Numbered from the stretch's first letter, positions 12,641 to 23,460 are shown. The stretch is DNA of 64,000 nucleotides from Berghia stephanieae (GCA_034508935.3 CM067444.1:78308889-78372888), one strand, 5' to 3'. Program-made: numbers and translations. Notes: generated by a model from the sequence alone, not told the origin.

Positions 12641-13719
12641 TTCCCCTATGAGATGAATAAATGGAATTTCTTTTTAATATAATTTTTTTAGATAGGATAA
12701 TATAAGCCTATCATGATATATACACATTATTTTTAAAAATAAGCATCAGGGAAGAATTTTTGATAACCAACTGAAACAGTAGGATGTTAAATAAGACTAT
12801 TTGGCTTGAAAATGTATTTTTCTATTTAATGAAGCAAAACGAAACGGGACATTAACACTGAGGTAAAAAATTGGAACAAAATTAGAAAATTCATTGACAA
12901 TACTGAAAGAGGAGCAAGATTGAGATTGAAAATAATATAATATTCTTAAAAGAAAATACCAAAATAAAGAGCTATAAATGCAGCATGGCAAGAAGAAACG
13001 TGCAAATTCCTTGACAATATAGTTTATGGTGCATAACTCATAAACACAATGGAGTTGATTGCTCACAAAAGGAAACATTTTGACATTATTCCAGAATCAT
13101 CTACTGCAATTCGTCTGGAGAATTGCCTGCATGTCATAATAAACATAAAATGGCAATATTTGGGAACAAATTTTGGAAAATAAAATCGGAAGATTTGCGG
13201 TCTTAATGATGAGACAGCATCATGTCATGAGAAAGATATTTGTATTCTGTCTAGTTTGGAAAGGAACAAAGAAAGTTTTATCTTTATCAATTTTCATTAT
13301 ATTGCATACGTTTATACAAGGTAACAGCTGCCACTCGTCACTTTTCTGTTAAAATTCGAATTGTTTTAAAGCTGTAACATTTTCAAACTACAAACGTAGA
13401 ATATGTTGAAAAGAAGCATAGTTTGTGAATCGAATACACAATATCCACGGATATGATTCTTTTGTTTCGGATTCTGAACTTGTGCCAAAATAATGGTATT
13501 TTTATAATAGGCTATTCGACACAAAATTTAAGACTATAAAGTTATATTGAAAGGCTATGGAAAAATACAAAATCTGACATTTTAGCATGTAAAGAATTGC
13601 ATAGTTAGCTTGTGAAAAGGTCGGGAGAGTGTGTGTGGACAATAAGGATAATTTTTAACTCTATCTCGATATTTAAAAACAATCCATTAATGCTATATTC
13701 TGTTTTATGTCTCAAGGGT
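12641..13719. other. No gene recognised
   Basis: AT-rich DNA. A minus-strand frame near 12797-13078 has no recognisable features. Confidence 0.5.
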
Positions 13720-13895
13720 CTATTCCAGGGGAAGACTGGAATAATCCAGACGTCAGCCGCAGTGCAGCGCTGCACATTGAGCTCGGGCGAGGAGAGGTGA
13801 CTTGCTCGAGGCCACACAGCGCAGCGGCGGGTGATCGAACTCTGTACCTTTCTGGTACGAAGCAAAGACCGTGCCTCTGAGCACGCTGAACCAGT
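13720..13895 (-). mobile_element. CORE-SINE (MIR-like)
   Basis: Read on the minus strand: a tRNA-like head with a box B-like 'AGTTCGATCACCC', then 'GCTGTGTGGCCTCGAGCAAG' and 'TCACCTCTCC', which parallels the central CORE of mammalian MIR (GCTGTGTGACCTTGGGCAAG). Then a tail with a TATTCCAG/CTGGAATA hairpin. CORE-SINEs are an old superfamily known in vertebrates and molluscs. Other pieces lie at 12565-12640 and 32205-32315. Confidence 0.75.
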
Positions 13896-13977
13896 TTTTG
13901 TCTTAATATCAATATTGAATGTTTTACAATTACGCTCATGATGATTATTAACATGCATAAGATATAAAATAAATAGA

Positions 13978-13979
<2 letters not shown>

Positions 13980-14048
<69 letters not shown>
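13980..14048. repeat. (AT)n microsatellite
   Basis: About 68 bp of pure AT, 85 bp downstream (in plus-strand terms) of the CORE-SINE. Confidence 0.97.
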
Positions 14049-14049
<1 letters not shown>

Positions 14050-14254
14050 GATAAATAAAGTATCAACTGGTATTCGTTGCTACAATTCTCGTCAAGAATT
14101 GTATTGAATTATCTAGATAGATTTCAAATGCGTTTTTAAATTATTTTTTGTGTGTGACCTTCTTTTGTGATTTTTGTGATGAGATTTTATAAACATTATA
14201 AAGTCTTAATGAATGTGTAGTTGTGTCATCATGTACTAGCACAACATGAATGTA

Positions 14255-14548
<294 letters not shown>

Positions 14549-14734
14549 AGTTTGTATGTATGTCATTGGCCTCTGTGAATTCAATTTTACCCTTTTTGTG
14601 TCGTTGCTATTTTACTGGCAAATTGAATCCACCATTATGAATCACATTATTGTGCCACCCATCAAGCCACCGGTCGTTGCATAATTTGACGCTTCAAATG
14701 GAAAATCTCTACATCGGCTTTGTCGGTATATTAT

Positions 14735-14736
<2 letters not shown>

Positions 14737-14780
<44 letters not shown>

Positions 14781-14792
14781 CTCTCTCTCTCT
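14737..14792. repeat. (CT)n microsatellite
   Basis: CT array with three single-base slips. Confidence 0.96.
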
Positions 14793-14851
14793 TTATCCCA
14801 CCGATGAGAATACCTTTGCTGTTCTCCAACAGCACACGTATCTTTATTTTG

Positions 14852-15062
14852 TACCAGAAAACTTACTTTAAATGTCCCTCGATTAAGATGAGCCTCAACT
14901 TGTCAAAATGTCTAAAATCTATCTCAAGATGTCTCAAACTTGCCTCTAGATCGAGGTGAGACATTTTTGACAAGTTTGATGTCATCTTAATCGATCGACA
15001 TTGGACGTAAAAGTTTTCCGGCCATAAGGAAAATAAAGTGTTTTGTCAGATTTCGGCAAATC
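14852..15062. mobile_element. TTAA foldback family, divergent copy
   Basis: Inverted halves around a centre near 14945: 'CTCGATTAAGATGAGCCTCA..CTTGTCAAAA' on the left mirrored by 'TTTTGACAAGTTTGATGTCA' and 'TCTTAATCGATCGA' on the right, then 'AGTTTTCCGGCC' and 'GTGTTTTGTCAGATTTCGGC'. Outer tips are decayed, so TTAA ends cannot be seen. Family described at 29688-29992. Confidence 0.7.
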
Positions 15063-15109
15063 TCTCCCATGGATAGTGCGTGCTCTGTTGACAAAGTATC
15101 ACTTTTACT

Positions 15110-15341
15110 CCCAACAGGCATTCGATGCATTATTAGTAAGTTAACGATTACGGTCCCTGAATCGAATCGATCGGCCAACGACGAGGTAAAGACCCAGGAT
15201 CTATCCATAGACGACGTCACACGACGCACAGTCGGGCGTCTTGTGGCCACATAATATGACTATAGACAGATCCTGGCTTTCTTCCTCGTCGTTGGTCGAT
15301 CGTTTAGGTTCGGGGAACGTAATCGTTAACTTGCTATTGGG
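15110..15341. repeat. Foldback element, GC-rich arms
   Basis: Left arm 15110-15212 and right arm 15258-15341 are inverted copies: 'AGTTAACGATTACGGTCCC' mirrored by 'GGGGAACGTAATCGTTAAC', and 'GATCGGCCAACGACGAGG' mirrored by 'CCTCGTCGTTGGTCGATC'. The left arm has about 17 extra bases near its tip. The loop holds 'ACGACGCACAGTCGGGCGTC'. Single copy here and unrelated to the TTAA foldback. The overlapping open frames on both strands come from the palindrome. Confidence 0.8.
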
Positions 15342-15597
15342 ACCCGCCGGGTCGGAATGAACTAAGAAGAAAATTGAATTTAAAGTTAAAATAGAATAAA
15401 TAAGTAAATTTAAGGATTTTTAAAATGTTGATGTTTTTCTTTAGTTAAGAAAACAAAATTTAATCTCATCCTCGACAGCATCTCTTTAACTTCAAACCTA
15501 CAGATTAAACTTACAATACAGTAATTCTATGCATCATTTTCACACTAATATGAAAACCATATGGAGATGATCGGTTAGCGAAAAGGTTCCCGGATCT

Positions 15598-15806
15598 AAA
15601 TATTGATGCTATGCGTTTATCTAAAACACTCACGACATTCGCCAACCGGATAAAACGTACCAACACACAAAATTGTGTGTACTATTGAACGTTTTTATCT
15701 GATTGATAGAATTTAGTGAGAAATAATCATAAACACGAATGCCTAAAAACAATAACAAAGAGCTGAGTGACGTCAATTTCGTTCCTTCTATAACTTTAGC
15801 CGACAA
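15598..15806 (+). repeat. R195 repeat, nearly full copy
   Basis: Member of a family of about 195 bp with no terminal inverted repeats and no tRNA-like head. Landmarks in order: 'ATTGATGCTATGCGTTTA', 'AAAACACTCAC', 'GTACCAACACACAAAA', 'TGAACGTTTTTATCTGATTG', 'TTTAGTGAGAAATAATCAT', 'AACAATAACAAAGAGCTGAG', 'TGACGTCAATTTCGTTCC', 'TTCTATA'. Other copies: 22605, 27235 (two), 33716, 53244 (minus) and 62468. Class unknown. Confidence 0.8.
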
Positions 15807-15970
15807 GGAAAAACAAAAGTCCACTCATAGATCATGAAACTGTTGCTGCTTGAATCTCGAAGCAAAAATAAATTATTAGTCAAAGGGAATGGAAGCTTCG
15901 ATGTCAACAAAGCACGATGAATGAAACGCTAAAGATGAATGAGAGAAAAATAAAGGCGTTTTTTAACACA

Positions 15971-16065
15971 ATGATGATTATGATGATGATAATGATGATT
16001 ATGATGATGATGATGATGATGATGAAAGAATGATGATGATGATGATGATGATGAAGATGATGATA

Positions 16066-16121
<56 letters not shown>

Positions 16122-16129
16122 GATTATTA

Positions 16130-16211
<82 letters not shown>

Positions 16212-16259
16212 TGTGGTGGTGGTGTGATGATGATTATTATTATAACGACGACGACGATG

Positions 16260-16310
<51 letters not shown>

Positions 16311-16376
16311 CGATGATTATGATGATGATGATGATGACGACGACGACTACGACACCGACGCCAATGATGATGATAA
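15971..16376. repeat. Compound trinucleotide array (ATG)n(TTA)n(ATG)n
   Basis: About 160 bp ATG, 80 bp TTA, a short GTG/ACG bridge, then another ATG/ACG array. Met, Tyr, His and Asn homopolymer frames over it are artefacts. Confidence 0.97.
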
Positions 16377-16839
16377 AATTCCACAAATTCATGCGTCCAA
16401 CTTGTTTTGACATTTTTTAAAACGCAGCATTAAAGGTTGGCAAAACCATTATAGATCTTTCTTTAGCTAATTTTTATTTTGGTATGTAAAGTCTCGAGCT
16501 GCTTATTAATTATTATTACCCAAACATGCATTTCGCTAACCAGGTAAAGCAATTGAGCTAGACAACAACTTATCAAATAACAAATTCTTTGTTTATCTTG
16601 GACACAAATCGAGTGTCTTAGAGTTGCTTTTGTCCCTAATTCTTGCATAGTGTAAATTCTTGTTTTTCAAACAACAAGGTAGAACATACGTAAATAATGA
16701 CATGCAATCATCCGTATTGAAAGTCGAATGCCTTCCCTTTTTTTTTATTTTATGAACTAAGGAAACTCCTACTGCTGTTGATTTTAAAAACAGTTTCAGA
16801 AATTCCGGGTAATCTTCGGGTCGTTGACCTCATAATTTG
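16377..16839. other. No gene recognised
   Basis: AT-rich DNA with no exon or repeat family seen. Confidence 0.45.
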
Positions 16840-16925
16840 GGTTATGATAGGTTTTGAGCCCGAAACGTTCCCTGTTAACTATTTTGCTCTTTTATTTTTA
16901 AAGCTGTTATATTCATATCTGTCGA
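16840..16925 (+). repeat. Short dispersed module with GAAAC core, copy 1
   Basis: Shares with 49975-50065 the order 'GGTTTTGAGCCCGAAACGTT', 'TTTTATTTTTAAAGCTG' and 'CTGTTATATTCAT'. Possibly the 3' end of an unrecognised retroelement. Confidence 0.5.
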
Positions 16926-17059
16926 ATCTTTTTATAGTCTTCGATATTTATTAGATTAGTATTCACCTTACAGTTTTACAGTACTGCCTAATTGAAATTT
17001 GAAAAAAAAATTAATAGTTTTCATTGATTAAAAAAACATAGTGGACGCCGGTACAAATC

Positions 17060-17205
17060 GACATGTCCCAATTTACAGGTCTGATAACCTATATTGTTGT
17101 GGCCTCATTGCTTCAAATCAACACTAAAGATTGTCCGTTACAACAATGTTAAAACAAGCCTTTAATTGCGTACGGTTACCAGAAGTGCGATTATACACAC
17201 CTAGG
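17060..17205. mobile_element. hAT-like MITE relic
   Basis: Left end 'CGACATGTCCCAATTTACAG' plus 'GTCTGATAACC' and right end 'GGTTACCAGAAGTGCGATTA', with the internal 'TTACAACAATGTTAAAACAAG' typical of the family. No clear 8-bp duplication remains. Confidence 0.6.
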
Positions 17206-17497
17206 CACTAACCCAAAACGTCACATTTTAAACTTTATGTTCACTGTTTGTCACTCGATTCACTCCGACCAACGTGCTCACATAATTTTTTAAAATGCAC
17301 GTCGACCCCGACATCATACCAGATCGAGGCGGTGGGTGACATTTGTGGTCTTTTACACTTCAGAATCGCTTATGGTAATTGGTCCATGCCGACATATTAC
17401 CGTTTTGAAGCAATGTGTCATCTATTATTATGTTACTTTTTCGAGGCAGTTATACTTTTTTTTCTACATTTTTACAGTTCTCGCCGTGTACTAATTT

Positions 17498-17615
17498 GCA
17501 GGAGATACTCTCAAACCAACGCAAAACATTCACATTACAACAATGTTAAACCGAGTCCATAACTGCGTCTGGTTATCAGACCTGCAAATGTGTAGGCACA
17601 CATCGACATTTCCCA
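17498..17615. mobile_element. hAT-like MITE relic, right half
   Basis: 'CTCTCAAACCAACGCAAAA', 'TTACAACAATGTTAAACCGA', 'GGTTATCAGACCTGCAAATG' and 'ACATCGAC' match the family's right half, about 300 bp from the previous relic. Confidence 0.65.
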
Positions 17616-18481
17616 TCTTCAAGGACCCTTGCATTCTAGTTAACAATGAAATTGATAACAGCAAAATTCAATGACGTCATAGACCATGTTCTTCGTAAAA
17701 GAATTTAGTTTAGATTCATGATTTACGTTCGTTGGAAGAATGTGTATTTGAATAGATGATATAAAACGTCCTGGAATGCAGTGACGGGCACTTTGACCTT
17801 TTCCGATGCATATCGCAATTGATTCAGACACAGATATGGTTATAAAAAGTGCATGGCAATTCTTCACATTACCTTATCATTCAGCGGTATGTCACGGTTG
17901 GCTGCCCTCACTTTATTTATGTATCATCATTCCACATAATCTAATTTCTTTGATGTTTTTTATTTTTTTATTTTGACAACTTTATTGATAAAATGAACAC
18001 CTGGCTCACCTAGTTCTATCAATGTAATCATATCAAATCGATTCTTATCCCATTAATCTAGCAAGAAAACATACATGAAGACAAATCGATTGAATCAAAC
18101 AATCTAATATCATAAAATTATGTTCAACAAATTTCTCATTGAACAAAATAATCTGTATCAAGTAATTATTCTTAACAAATTCCACACCTTCAAAAATTAA
18201 AAACAAACAAAACAAAACAAAACAAAGAAAAAGAAAAGTACAAGTCATGCATAAATATCATATTTGATGTTCTATGTATTTTATTATTCTTGACAATTTT
18301 ATGCCTCTTTAATTAAAATACTAATTGGCCTTGGTTTGATCTTTAAAAGAAATGAGTCGTTGACGTCTAGATACATATATAACGTATCGTTGAAAATTTC
18401 AAATAAAACTTTATCATTGTAACAATATAAGTAATGTAACTAGACTATATCCGAAATTATAACTTGATGTAACTCTGGATT
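17616..18481. other. No gene recognised
   Basis: AT-rich DNA, no exon, RNA gene or repeat family seen. Confidence 0.45.
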
Positions 18482-18748
18482 CAGTAGTAGTCCTTGAGAG
18501 TAATGAATCCGGAGTTCATCCCGGTTCTTTAGAGTTAAAAGTACAACAGCAATTGCTTGCTACCCTATTGATAGGACGCACGTCAATCGCAAGGTATTTT
18601 CCGCTAGATCTACAGACCCAGTTAGCCAATCACTACTAAGGTGGAAAGGGGGTTTCGAAGAAAACAACGCAATTACACCCGTAATCGATGTCGGTCCCTT
18701 TGCATGCGAAGCGAGGTCTCTACCAACTGAGCTATCAGAATCTCATTG
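18482..18748 (-). mobile_element. SINE-V copy
   Basis: On the minus strand: head 'GATAGCTCAGTTGGTAGAG' (box A-like), 'GCTTCGCATGCAAAGGGACC' (anticodon-arm region resembling tRNA-Val), then a body with a short C5 tract where other copies carry long poly(C), 'GTCCTATCAATAGGGTAGCA' and 'AACCGGGATGAACTCCGG'. Family described at 23258. Confidence 0.75.
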
Positions 18749-19202
18749 GTATAGTAGGTGTTTCGCTGCATAATATAACTGCGGTCACGAATTATTGGAC
18801 ATGCGCAAAGCTCTCTCTCTAACTATGAGTGTTAACGACTCATCGTGATTCCCAGCATGGTAAGCATCTCAACTTCCAACAATTTTTGCCACATTGCATC
18901 GTCTCTGACCAAAAAACCCACAAGCATGTTTAATGGAACTCGGAATTAAGTTATATAGGAACCCATACCTTTATTCTTTCAAGACTTCAAAACGAAAATG
19001 TACCCACATTCTACGTTGACATGACAAGCTTCCATGTTACAAGGGAATCTTGAGTTAGATTGCACGATGAAACATGTTGTTGCTCATTGTGGCGAAAATA
19101 AAACGATTTTGTGTAGGCTGAGTAATCTTCTATGTAGTAATATTTAGTATAATATGTTTGTGTGTAGTGGTATTCCGTAAGTAATATCTTTCCCGCCCAT
19201 TG

Positions 19203-19266
19203 GTGTGTGTTGTGTGTGTGTGTGTGTGTGTGCGTGCGTGTGTATGTGTGTGTGTTTGTGTGTGTG
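19203..19266. repeat. (GT)n microsatellite
   Basis: Interrupted GT array with GC and AT variants. Confidence 0.95.
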
Positions 19267-19399
19267 GCTTTATTTTTGTCTACCATTGAATATGAGAAAT
19301 GAATGGTATGCAAAGACATTCTAGCAATATAACACTTTCTCATCTTCTTCCTCTTCCTTGTCACAACCGTCCCCTGACATCACCATAAAGTCTGTATCT

Positions 19400-19545
19400 C
19401 TCATCATCATCCATCTCACTCATCATCATCATCTCATCATCATCATCATCCATCATTTATTCATCATCATTCATCATCACGTCATTCATCACCATAATTC
19501 CTCAATACCACACTACCAATATTGCCGATCATTATCATCTTAGTC
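19400..19545. repeat. Imperfect (CAT)n array
   Basis: CAT/TCA triplets with frequent interruptions, about 150 bp before the candidate microexon. Confidence 0.9.
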
Positions 19546-19691
19546 ATCACAACTTGAACAAACATGATCCTCACATCAGCAACATAATTATCGTTTCTAT
19601 AATAAATTCTAAAACCAATCTACCATTATGGAAAAAATCTATGTCAATATCCATCCTAATGATATTTTTATTTCATTTCTATTTATTTCAG

Positions 19692-19707
19692 GCCTATGCC
19701 CAAGTTG
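19692..19707 (+). CDS. Candidate 16-nt microexon: signal-peptide end of the VWA protein
   Basis: The 16 bases GCCTATGCCCAAGTTG sit between a pyrimidine-rich acceptor (TTTCTATTTATTTCAG) and a near-perfect donor (GTAAGTG). Read from phase 0 they give Ala-Tyr-Ala-Gln-Val plus one G, and that G completes the Glu codon (G|AA) opening the VWA exon at 57681. A-Y-A is the small-x-small pattern expected just before signal-peptidase cleavage, so the mature protein would start Q-V-E-F-N-Y-C. The preceding exon, with start codon and hydrophobic core, should end in phase 0; I did not find it in 1-19691, and it may lie upstream of the window. Splice sites, phase and meaning are seen directly; the link over about 38 kb is inferred. 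A chance match remains possible for so short an exon. Confidence 0.5.
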
Positions 19708-19914
19708 GTAAGTGTTAATCTTTTTTTTTTTATTTCCTCCTTTCCCCTAGAATAACATCTATTCAAAAAACTCTTACCCTGTCAGAAGAAGTCGTTTTCA
19801 TAAATCAGACACCAATATCAGTCTCAGTTGATGCCCTAATGGCCAACTGTAATTGATTATTTTCTTTTCTGGACGCCTCCTCAAGAAGAAATATTACACA
19901 ATCAATTTGGGTCA

Positions 19915-20085
19915 GGTGGCGTAGTCGAAGCTCACTTACTTCACACCATGCACTGAGTTCGGAACCTTTCCGATGGAAGTTCTTTAATTTTCACCGCGGA
20001 TATCGCGGATATCAATATTCATTCAATGGTAAATGAGTAGCTAGATTTCATTAATCTGGAATCTGGCGAAAGGAACTAGGTTACT
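19915..20085 (+). mobile_element. SINE-C copy 1 (tRNA-like head)
   Basis: Head 'GTCGAAGCTCACTTACTTCA' with box B-like 'GAGTTCGGAACC', then 'AATGGTAAATGAGTAGCTAG', 'TTTCATTAATCTGGAATCTG' and 'GGCGAAAGGAACTAGG'. A second copy follows 150 bp downstream in the same orientation. Confidence 0.6.
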
Positions 20086-20239
20086 CCACAGATGATGGGT
20101 CATCCTACAGCATTATGCCGTTGATCCAAATTACCATGTTAGGTCAGAGCAAATCGTTTTCACAAATTATTGGACACCTATGGATGAAACAATTGTAGTC
20201 AAGTTTGATTACTTTGTCCTCTAGAGTGATAGAGTCTGC

Positions 20240-20405
20240 ATGGTTTGGGTTTTTGCGCATTGTTAGCTCACTTGCTTCACAATACGAAGTTCGAACCCTT
20301 GCAGGGAAAGTATCATAATTTGGGCATATTTTCAACTCTGATCATATTACACAGCAGTAAATGAGTTGCTTGGTTTCTTTAGATCTGGCGAAAATGGCGG
20401 AAAGG
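20240..20405 (+). mobile_element. SINE-C copy 2
   Basis: Matches copy 1 in order: 'GTTAGCTCACTTGCTTCACA', box B-like 'AAGTTCGAACCCTTGC', 'CAGTAAATGAGTTGCTTGG', 'TTTCTTTAGATCTGGCGAAA'. Here the box B is close to consensus. Confidence 0.6.
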
Positions 20406-20500
20406 GAAGTAACTATGTCAACCTACCGTATTCTAACGTTCATCCAAGTAGATTTGCTCGCCATGAAAGGATCCATAGCGTCTGTTTAAAACAAGTAAAT

Positions 20501-20501
<1 letters not shown>

Positions 20502-20546
<45 letters not shown>

Positions 20547-20580
20547 TGTGTAGTGGTGTGTGTGTGTGATTGGGGTGTGT
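20502..20580. repeat. (AT)n(GT)n microsatellite
   Basis: About 42 bp AT followed by interrupted GT. Confidence 0.95.
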
Positions 20581-21714
20581 TGTCCATTTCTCCTTTTGTT
20601 TAAGTTTTATACATAAAACCTACATAAGTTATAGCCAAAGCTATTTTGAAATCTTAGTTTCCTGGCTGGGCAATGTACGAGGGAAAGGGTAAGCTGAATA
20701 AGTGGATCGATTAATAGTGCATCGGATTGACAAGCGAGTGACCCACAGTCAAGTTTATGTTTAGTATGTACAGTAAGCAACAATTTTCTGGAACTATGCA
20801 CTTTTAGTTAAAGCAAACCCTTTTATACAACACTCAGGGACCGTATAGAATGCATTTTTAAAAAAGAGACTAGCTTTATTGTCATTTTTGTGGAATATCA
20901 ACCGTTAGAAGTAGGTCATCGGTTCTGTATGATAAGCGCCACGGTCTGTCTGTTTTTGTGTGTGTATTCGAGTTGCGGACAATCGCTTCAACTGATTTGC
21001 ACCAAAATCAGCACAGGCCTAGTACTATCCTTTTCAAACAGAAATTCAAGATCAACAAACTTTTTGATCATTTTAAAGCAGGCTTCCGTAGATTTGGTAG
21101 CTGAAGCAGTTCAAGAAATGCAGGGGTCAATTCACTGAAAGCATCCCATATTGTGATTTTTTTCTACCTGAGCAGAAAAATACCCCAGTCACTCTGTTAA
21201 AGCATGAAAGATCGGCAGTCCGTCAACGCTGTCTATTTCGTGGGCTACAATATGAAAATAATGCTTTCCGGAATTTTGCCAGACTCTCTCCACGATATTA
21301 TAGTGAATTGGTAGCTAGTTGAATCTTATTTAAATATGCCCAAAAGACAACGCCTGTCTATATGGCAACAAGTAAATTGTTACCGTTCATTTCACACGAC
21401 AGAAACTGGGAGAACGTCAGTCTCTATATAAAGCAATGGCTAAAATCTAGATTGGCATATTTGAAAACATCAAGTGAAAAATTAGAGAGTAGTACTAGTG
21501 TAAAATTAAAATCCAGAACGGTTTTTTTATGAAACAGTGCCAGACAAAGTAGAAAAAAAATATATGCAAAATCATTTTTTTAAAATGAGCCTGCTTCGAC
21601 TGCGGGCTGATTTATTTGGGATGACTTTAGTCCGCTTTATCTGTCACTGTTTCATACACAACTTTTCAGATCTTGACTCACATCTAACAGCTAGTGAAAA
21701 AAATGTGGAATTAT
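20581..21714. other. No gene recognised
   Basis: Unique-looking DNA of moderate AT. Frames at 20890-21138 and 21537-21719 lack domains and splice support. Tracts near 21180-21420 look like decayed repeat but match no family here. Confidence 0.4.
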
Positions 21715-21822
21715 TATGATTACTGTAATGGAGATTATTACGTGTTGGGTTGATACCTTTTTTTCCAATACAACAATGACTTTAGCTCACAAAAATGTGG
21801 GTTATTAGACTCGTAAATAAGC
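21715..21822. mobile_element. hAT-like MITE relic, right part
   Basis: 'GTTGGGTTGATACC', 'CCAATACAACAATGAC', 'GGGTTATTAGACTCGTAAAT' and 'AAGCTCACTT' match the family's right part. Confidence 0.55.
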
Positions 21823-21856
21823 TCACTTAGCTCTGACTGTCATTTTGTTGTCGGGT

Positions 21857-21942
21857 CTCTCTTCTCTCTTCCTCTCTCTCTCTCTCCTCTTCTCTCTCTC
21901 TCTCTCTCTCTCTTCTCCTCTCTCTCCTCTCTCTCTCTCTCT
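21857..21942. repeat. Imperfect (CT)n microsatellite
   Basis: CT array with TT and CC slips. Confidence 0.95.
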
Positions 21943-21954
21943 AATCTTATGAGA

Positions 21955-22070
21955 GTTGTTTAGAGTTTTTGCCGAGATGAAGGACATTTAAATCGATCGA
22001 TATTTGAAGGACGAGTTTCCTGGCCAAATTTTTAAAAATGGGTTTTTCCAGAGTACGGCAGAATTGATGT
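21955..22070. mobile_element. TTAA foldback family, right half only
   Basis: 'AGAGTTTTTGCCGAGATGAA', 'AAATCGATCGATATTTGAAG', 'GACGAGTTTCCTGGCCAAAT' and 'TTCCAGAGTACGGCAG' are the right arm in order. The left arm is missing, and the CT array lies in its place. Confidence 0.85.
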
Positions 22071-22075
22071 TATAA

Positions 22076-22604
22076 TAATATAATGAACTTATATAGCGCC
22101 TAGTTCCAATTTAGAATTGCTCACTGGCGCTTTACATCAACACATCATGTATGATATACAAATATAGAACTGGCATGTTAAAACCACACAAATACGATGA
22201 TAACATAATATATTATAATAAAATACATACTAAGAGTCCAAATTATATGCCCTACAGAAAAGCTCAGTTTTTAACCGTTTTCTAAAGATAAGTGGATTTT
22301 CACTTTTTAGTTTCAATATTGATGGAGTTCCACAGTCGGGGGCATGGTGGTCAAAGGATTTCTCATGAAAAACTAACGATTTTGGGGGTTCCCTTAGGAT
22401 ATTTAAATTAGCAGATCTTAAATTTCGACTGGGTTCATAAAGGTGGATAAGTTCCTGAAGGTAAACAGAAGCAGAATTGTTTAAGCAATTGAAAACATGG
22501 GTGAGTATTTTAAATTCAATTCTAAACTTTACAGGTAGCCAGTGTAGGTCCTCCAAAATCGGTGTTATATGCTCGCGCTTTTTAGATAACGTTACCAATC
22601 GTGT
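22076..22604 (-). mobile_element. CR1/L2-like LINE, 3' end
   Basis: Minus strand encodes the C-terminal region downstream of a non-LTR reverse transcriptase: HITPILEDLHWLPVKFRIEF, then LNNSASVYLQELIHLYEPSR and PLIFRKRLKTELFCRAYNL. 'PIL..LHWLPV..RI.FKIL' is a hallmark of the CR1/L2/Rex group. The frame ends at 22230, followed by a 3' UTR with 'GTAAAGCGCCAGTGAG' and 'AGGCGCTATATAAGTTCATT', then an ATT-rich tail. Strongly 5'-truncated: catalytic domain and endonuclease absent. It abuts an R195 copy at 22605. Confidence 0.85.
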
Positions 22605-22795
22605 GCTATGTTATGCATTTAGGTAAAATACTCACAAAATCCGCCCGTTACAACGTACCAACACTCAAAACTATAACCTTAAACGTTTATAGTCTGATTG
22701 ATGAAATTTAGTAAGAAATAAATAATCCTTAAAATGGCTGTCTAAAAACAATAACAAAGAGGTGAGTGACGTCAATTTAATTCAATCTATAGATC
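22605..22795 (+). repeat. R195 repeat copy
   Basis: Begins 'ATGTTATGCATTTAGGTAAA' and 'ATACTCAC', then 'CAACGTACCAACACTCAAAA', 'AACGTTTATAGTCTGATTGA', 'AACAATAACAAAGAGGTGAG', 'TGACGTCAATTTAATTC', 'CTATAG'. Its start lies at the truncated 5' end of the LINE. Confidence 0.8.
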
Positions 22796-23257
22796 GAGTT
22801 GTCGGAACCTCTTAATGAAACAAGAAATTTTAAAACACATATATGCATAAAAACAAGATTAATTTGTTGAGCAACAGTGTATACACACACCTGATAATTA
22901 CCTTACCTAACTAAATCATCTTTCAACCAACAAAAAGCGAGGGCGGCCGCTAATTTAAAACATAGGTACGATGTCCTTTCAGTGTTTCTTACGCCTACAC
23001 GATTTCATGGCCTAATTATTTACGTTATCAAGACACATGCTATGCTGACGCTCCTGTGACGCAGAGATATTCTAGACAAACCACAACCAAATGCTGTAAT
23101 CATCAGTGACACGTTACCAGCAAACAAAACAAAACAAAAATACAAGGAAATATAACTGACCACATGACAGATAGCTGTACAAATAGCTCGTGGCACTTTG
23201 AATGTTGTCTATGCTTATCTGCATGTGAGAAGGGGGGAGGGGGGGGGGTAGGAGCGG
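22796..23257. other. No gene recognised
   Basis: Contains 'GAGGGCGGCCGC' and a G-rich run at 23230-23248 just before the next SINE; no gene. Confidence 0.45.
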
Positions 23258-23460
23258 GGAGTCCCGATAGCTCAGATGGTAAAACATCGCTTCACACACA
23301 AAGGGACCGAGACTGATCCCGGGTGTAGTCGCGATTTTTTCTGACCCCCCCCCCCCCCCTGTCCAACCAGGACCAATATATGCTTTGCGTCCAATCGAAA
23401 GGATAGCAAGCAATTGTTTTTTGTCCTTTCACGCTTTGAAATCGGGATTAACTCTCATGG
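23258..23460 (+). mobile_element. SINE-V, reference copy (tRNA-Val-like head)
   Basis: Head 'CCCGATAGCTCAGATGGTAA' (box A-like), 'CGCTTCACACACAAAGGGAC' whose loop contains CAC as in tRNA-Val(CAC), and a weak box B 'GAGACTGATCCCGG'. Then 'GATTTTTTCTGA', a C15 tract (23345-23359), 'TGTCCAACCAGGAC', 'AAAGGATAGCAAGCAATTG', 'GAAATCGGGATTAACTC'. Other copies: 18482, 34152, 38138 and a head at 38779, all minus strand. Confidence 0.75.

Noticed and set aside
15069-15254. Overlapping open frames on both strands
   Set aside because: Result of the inverted arms of the foldback at 15110-15341.
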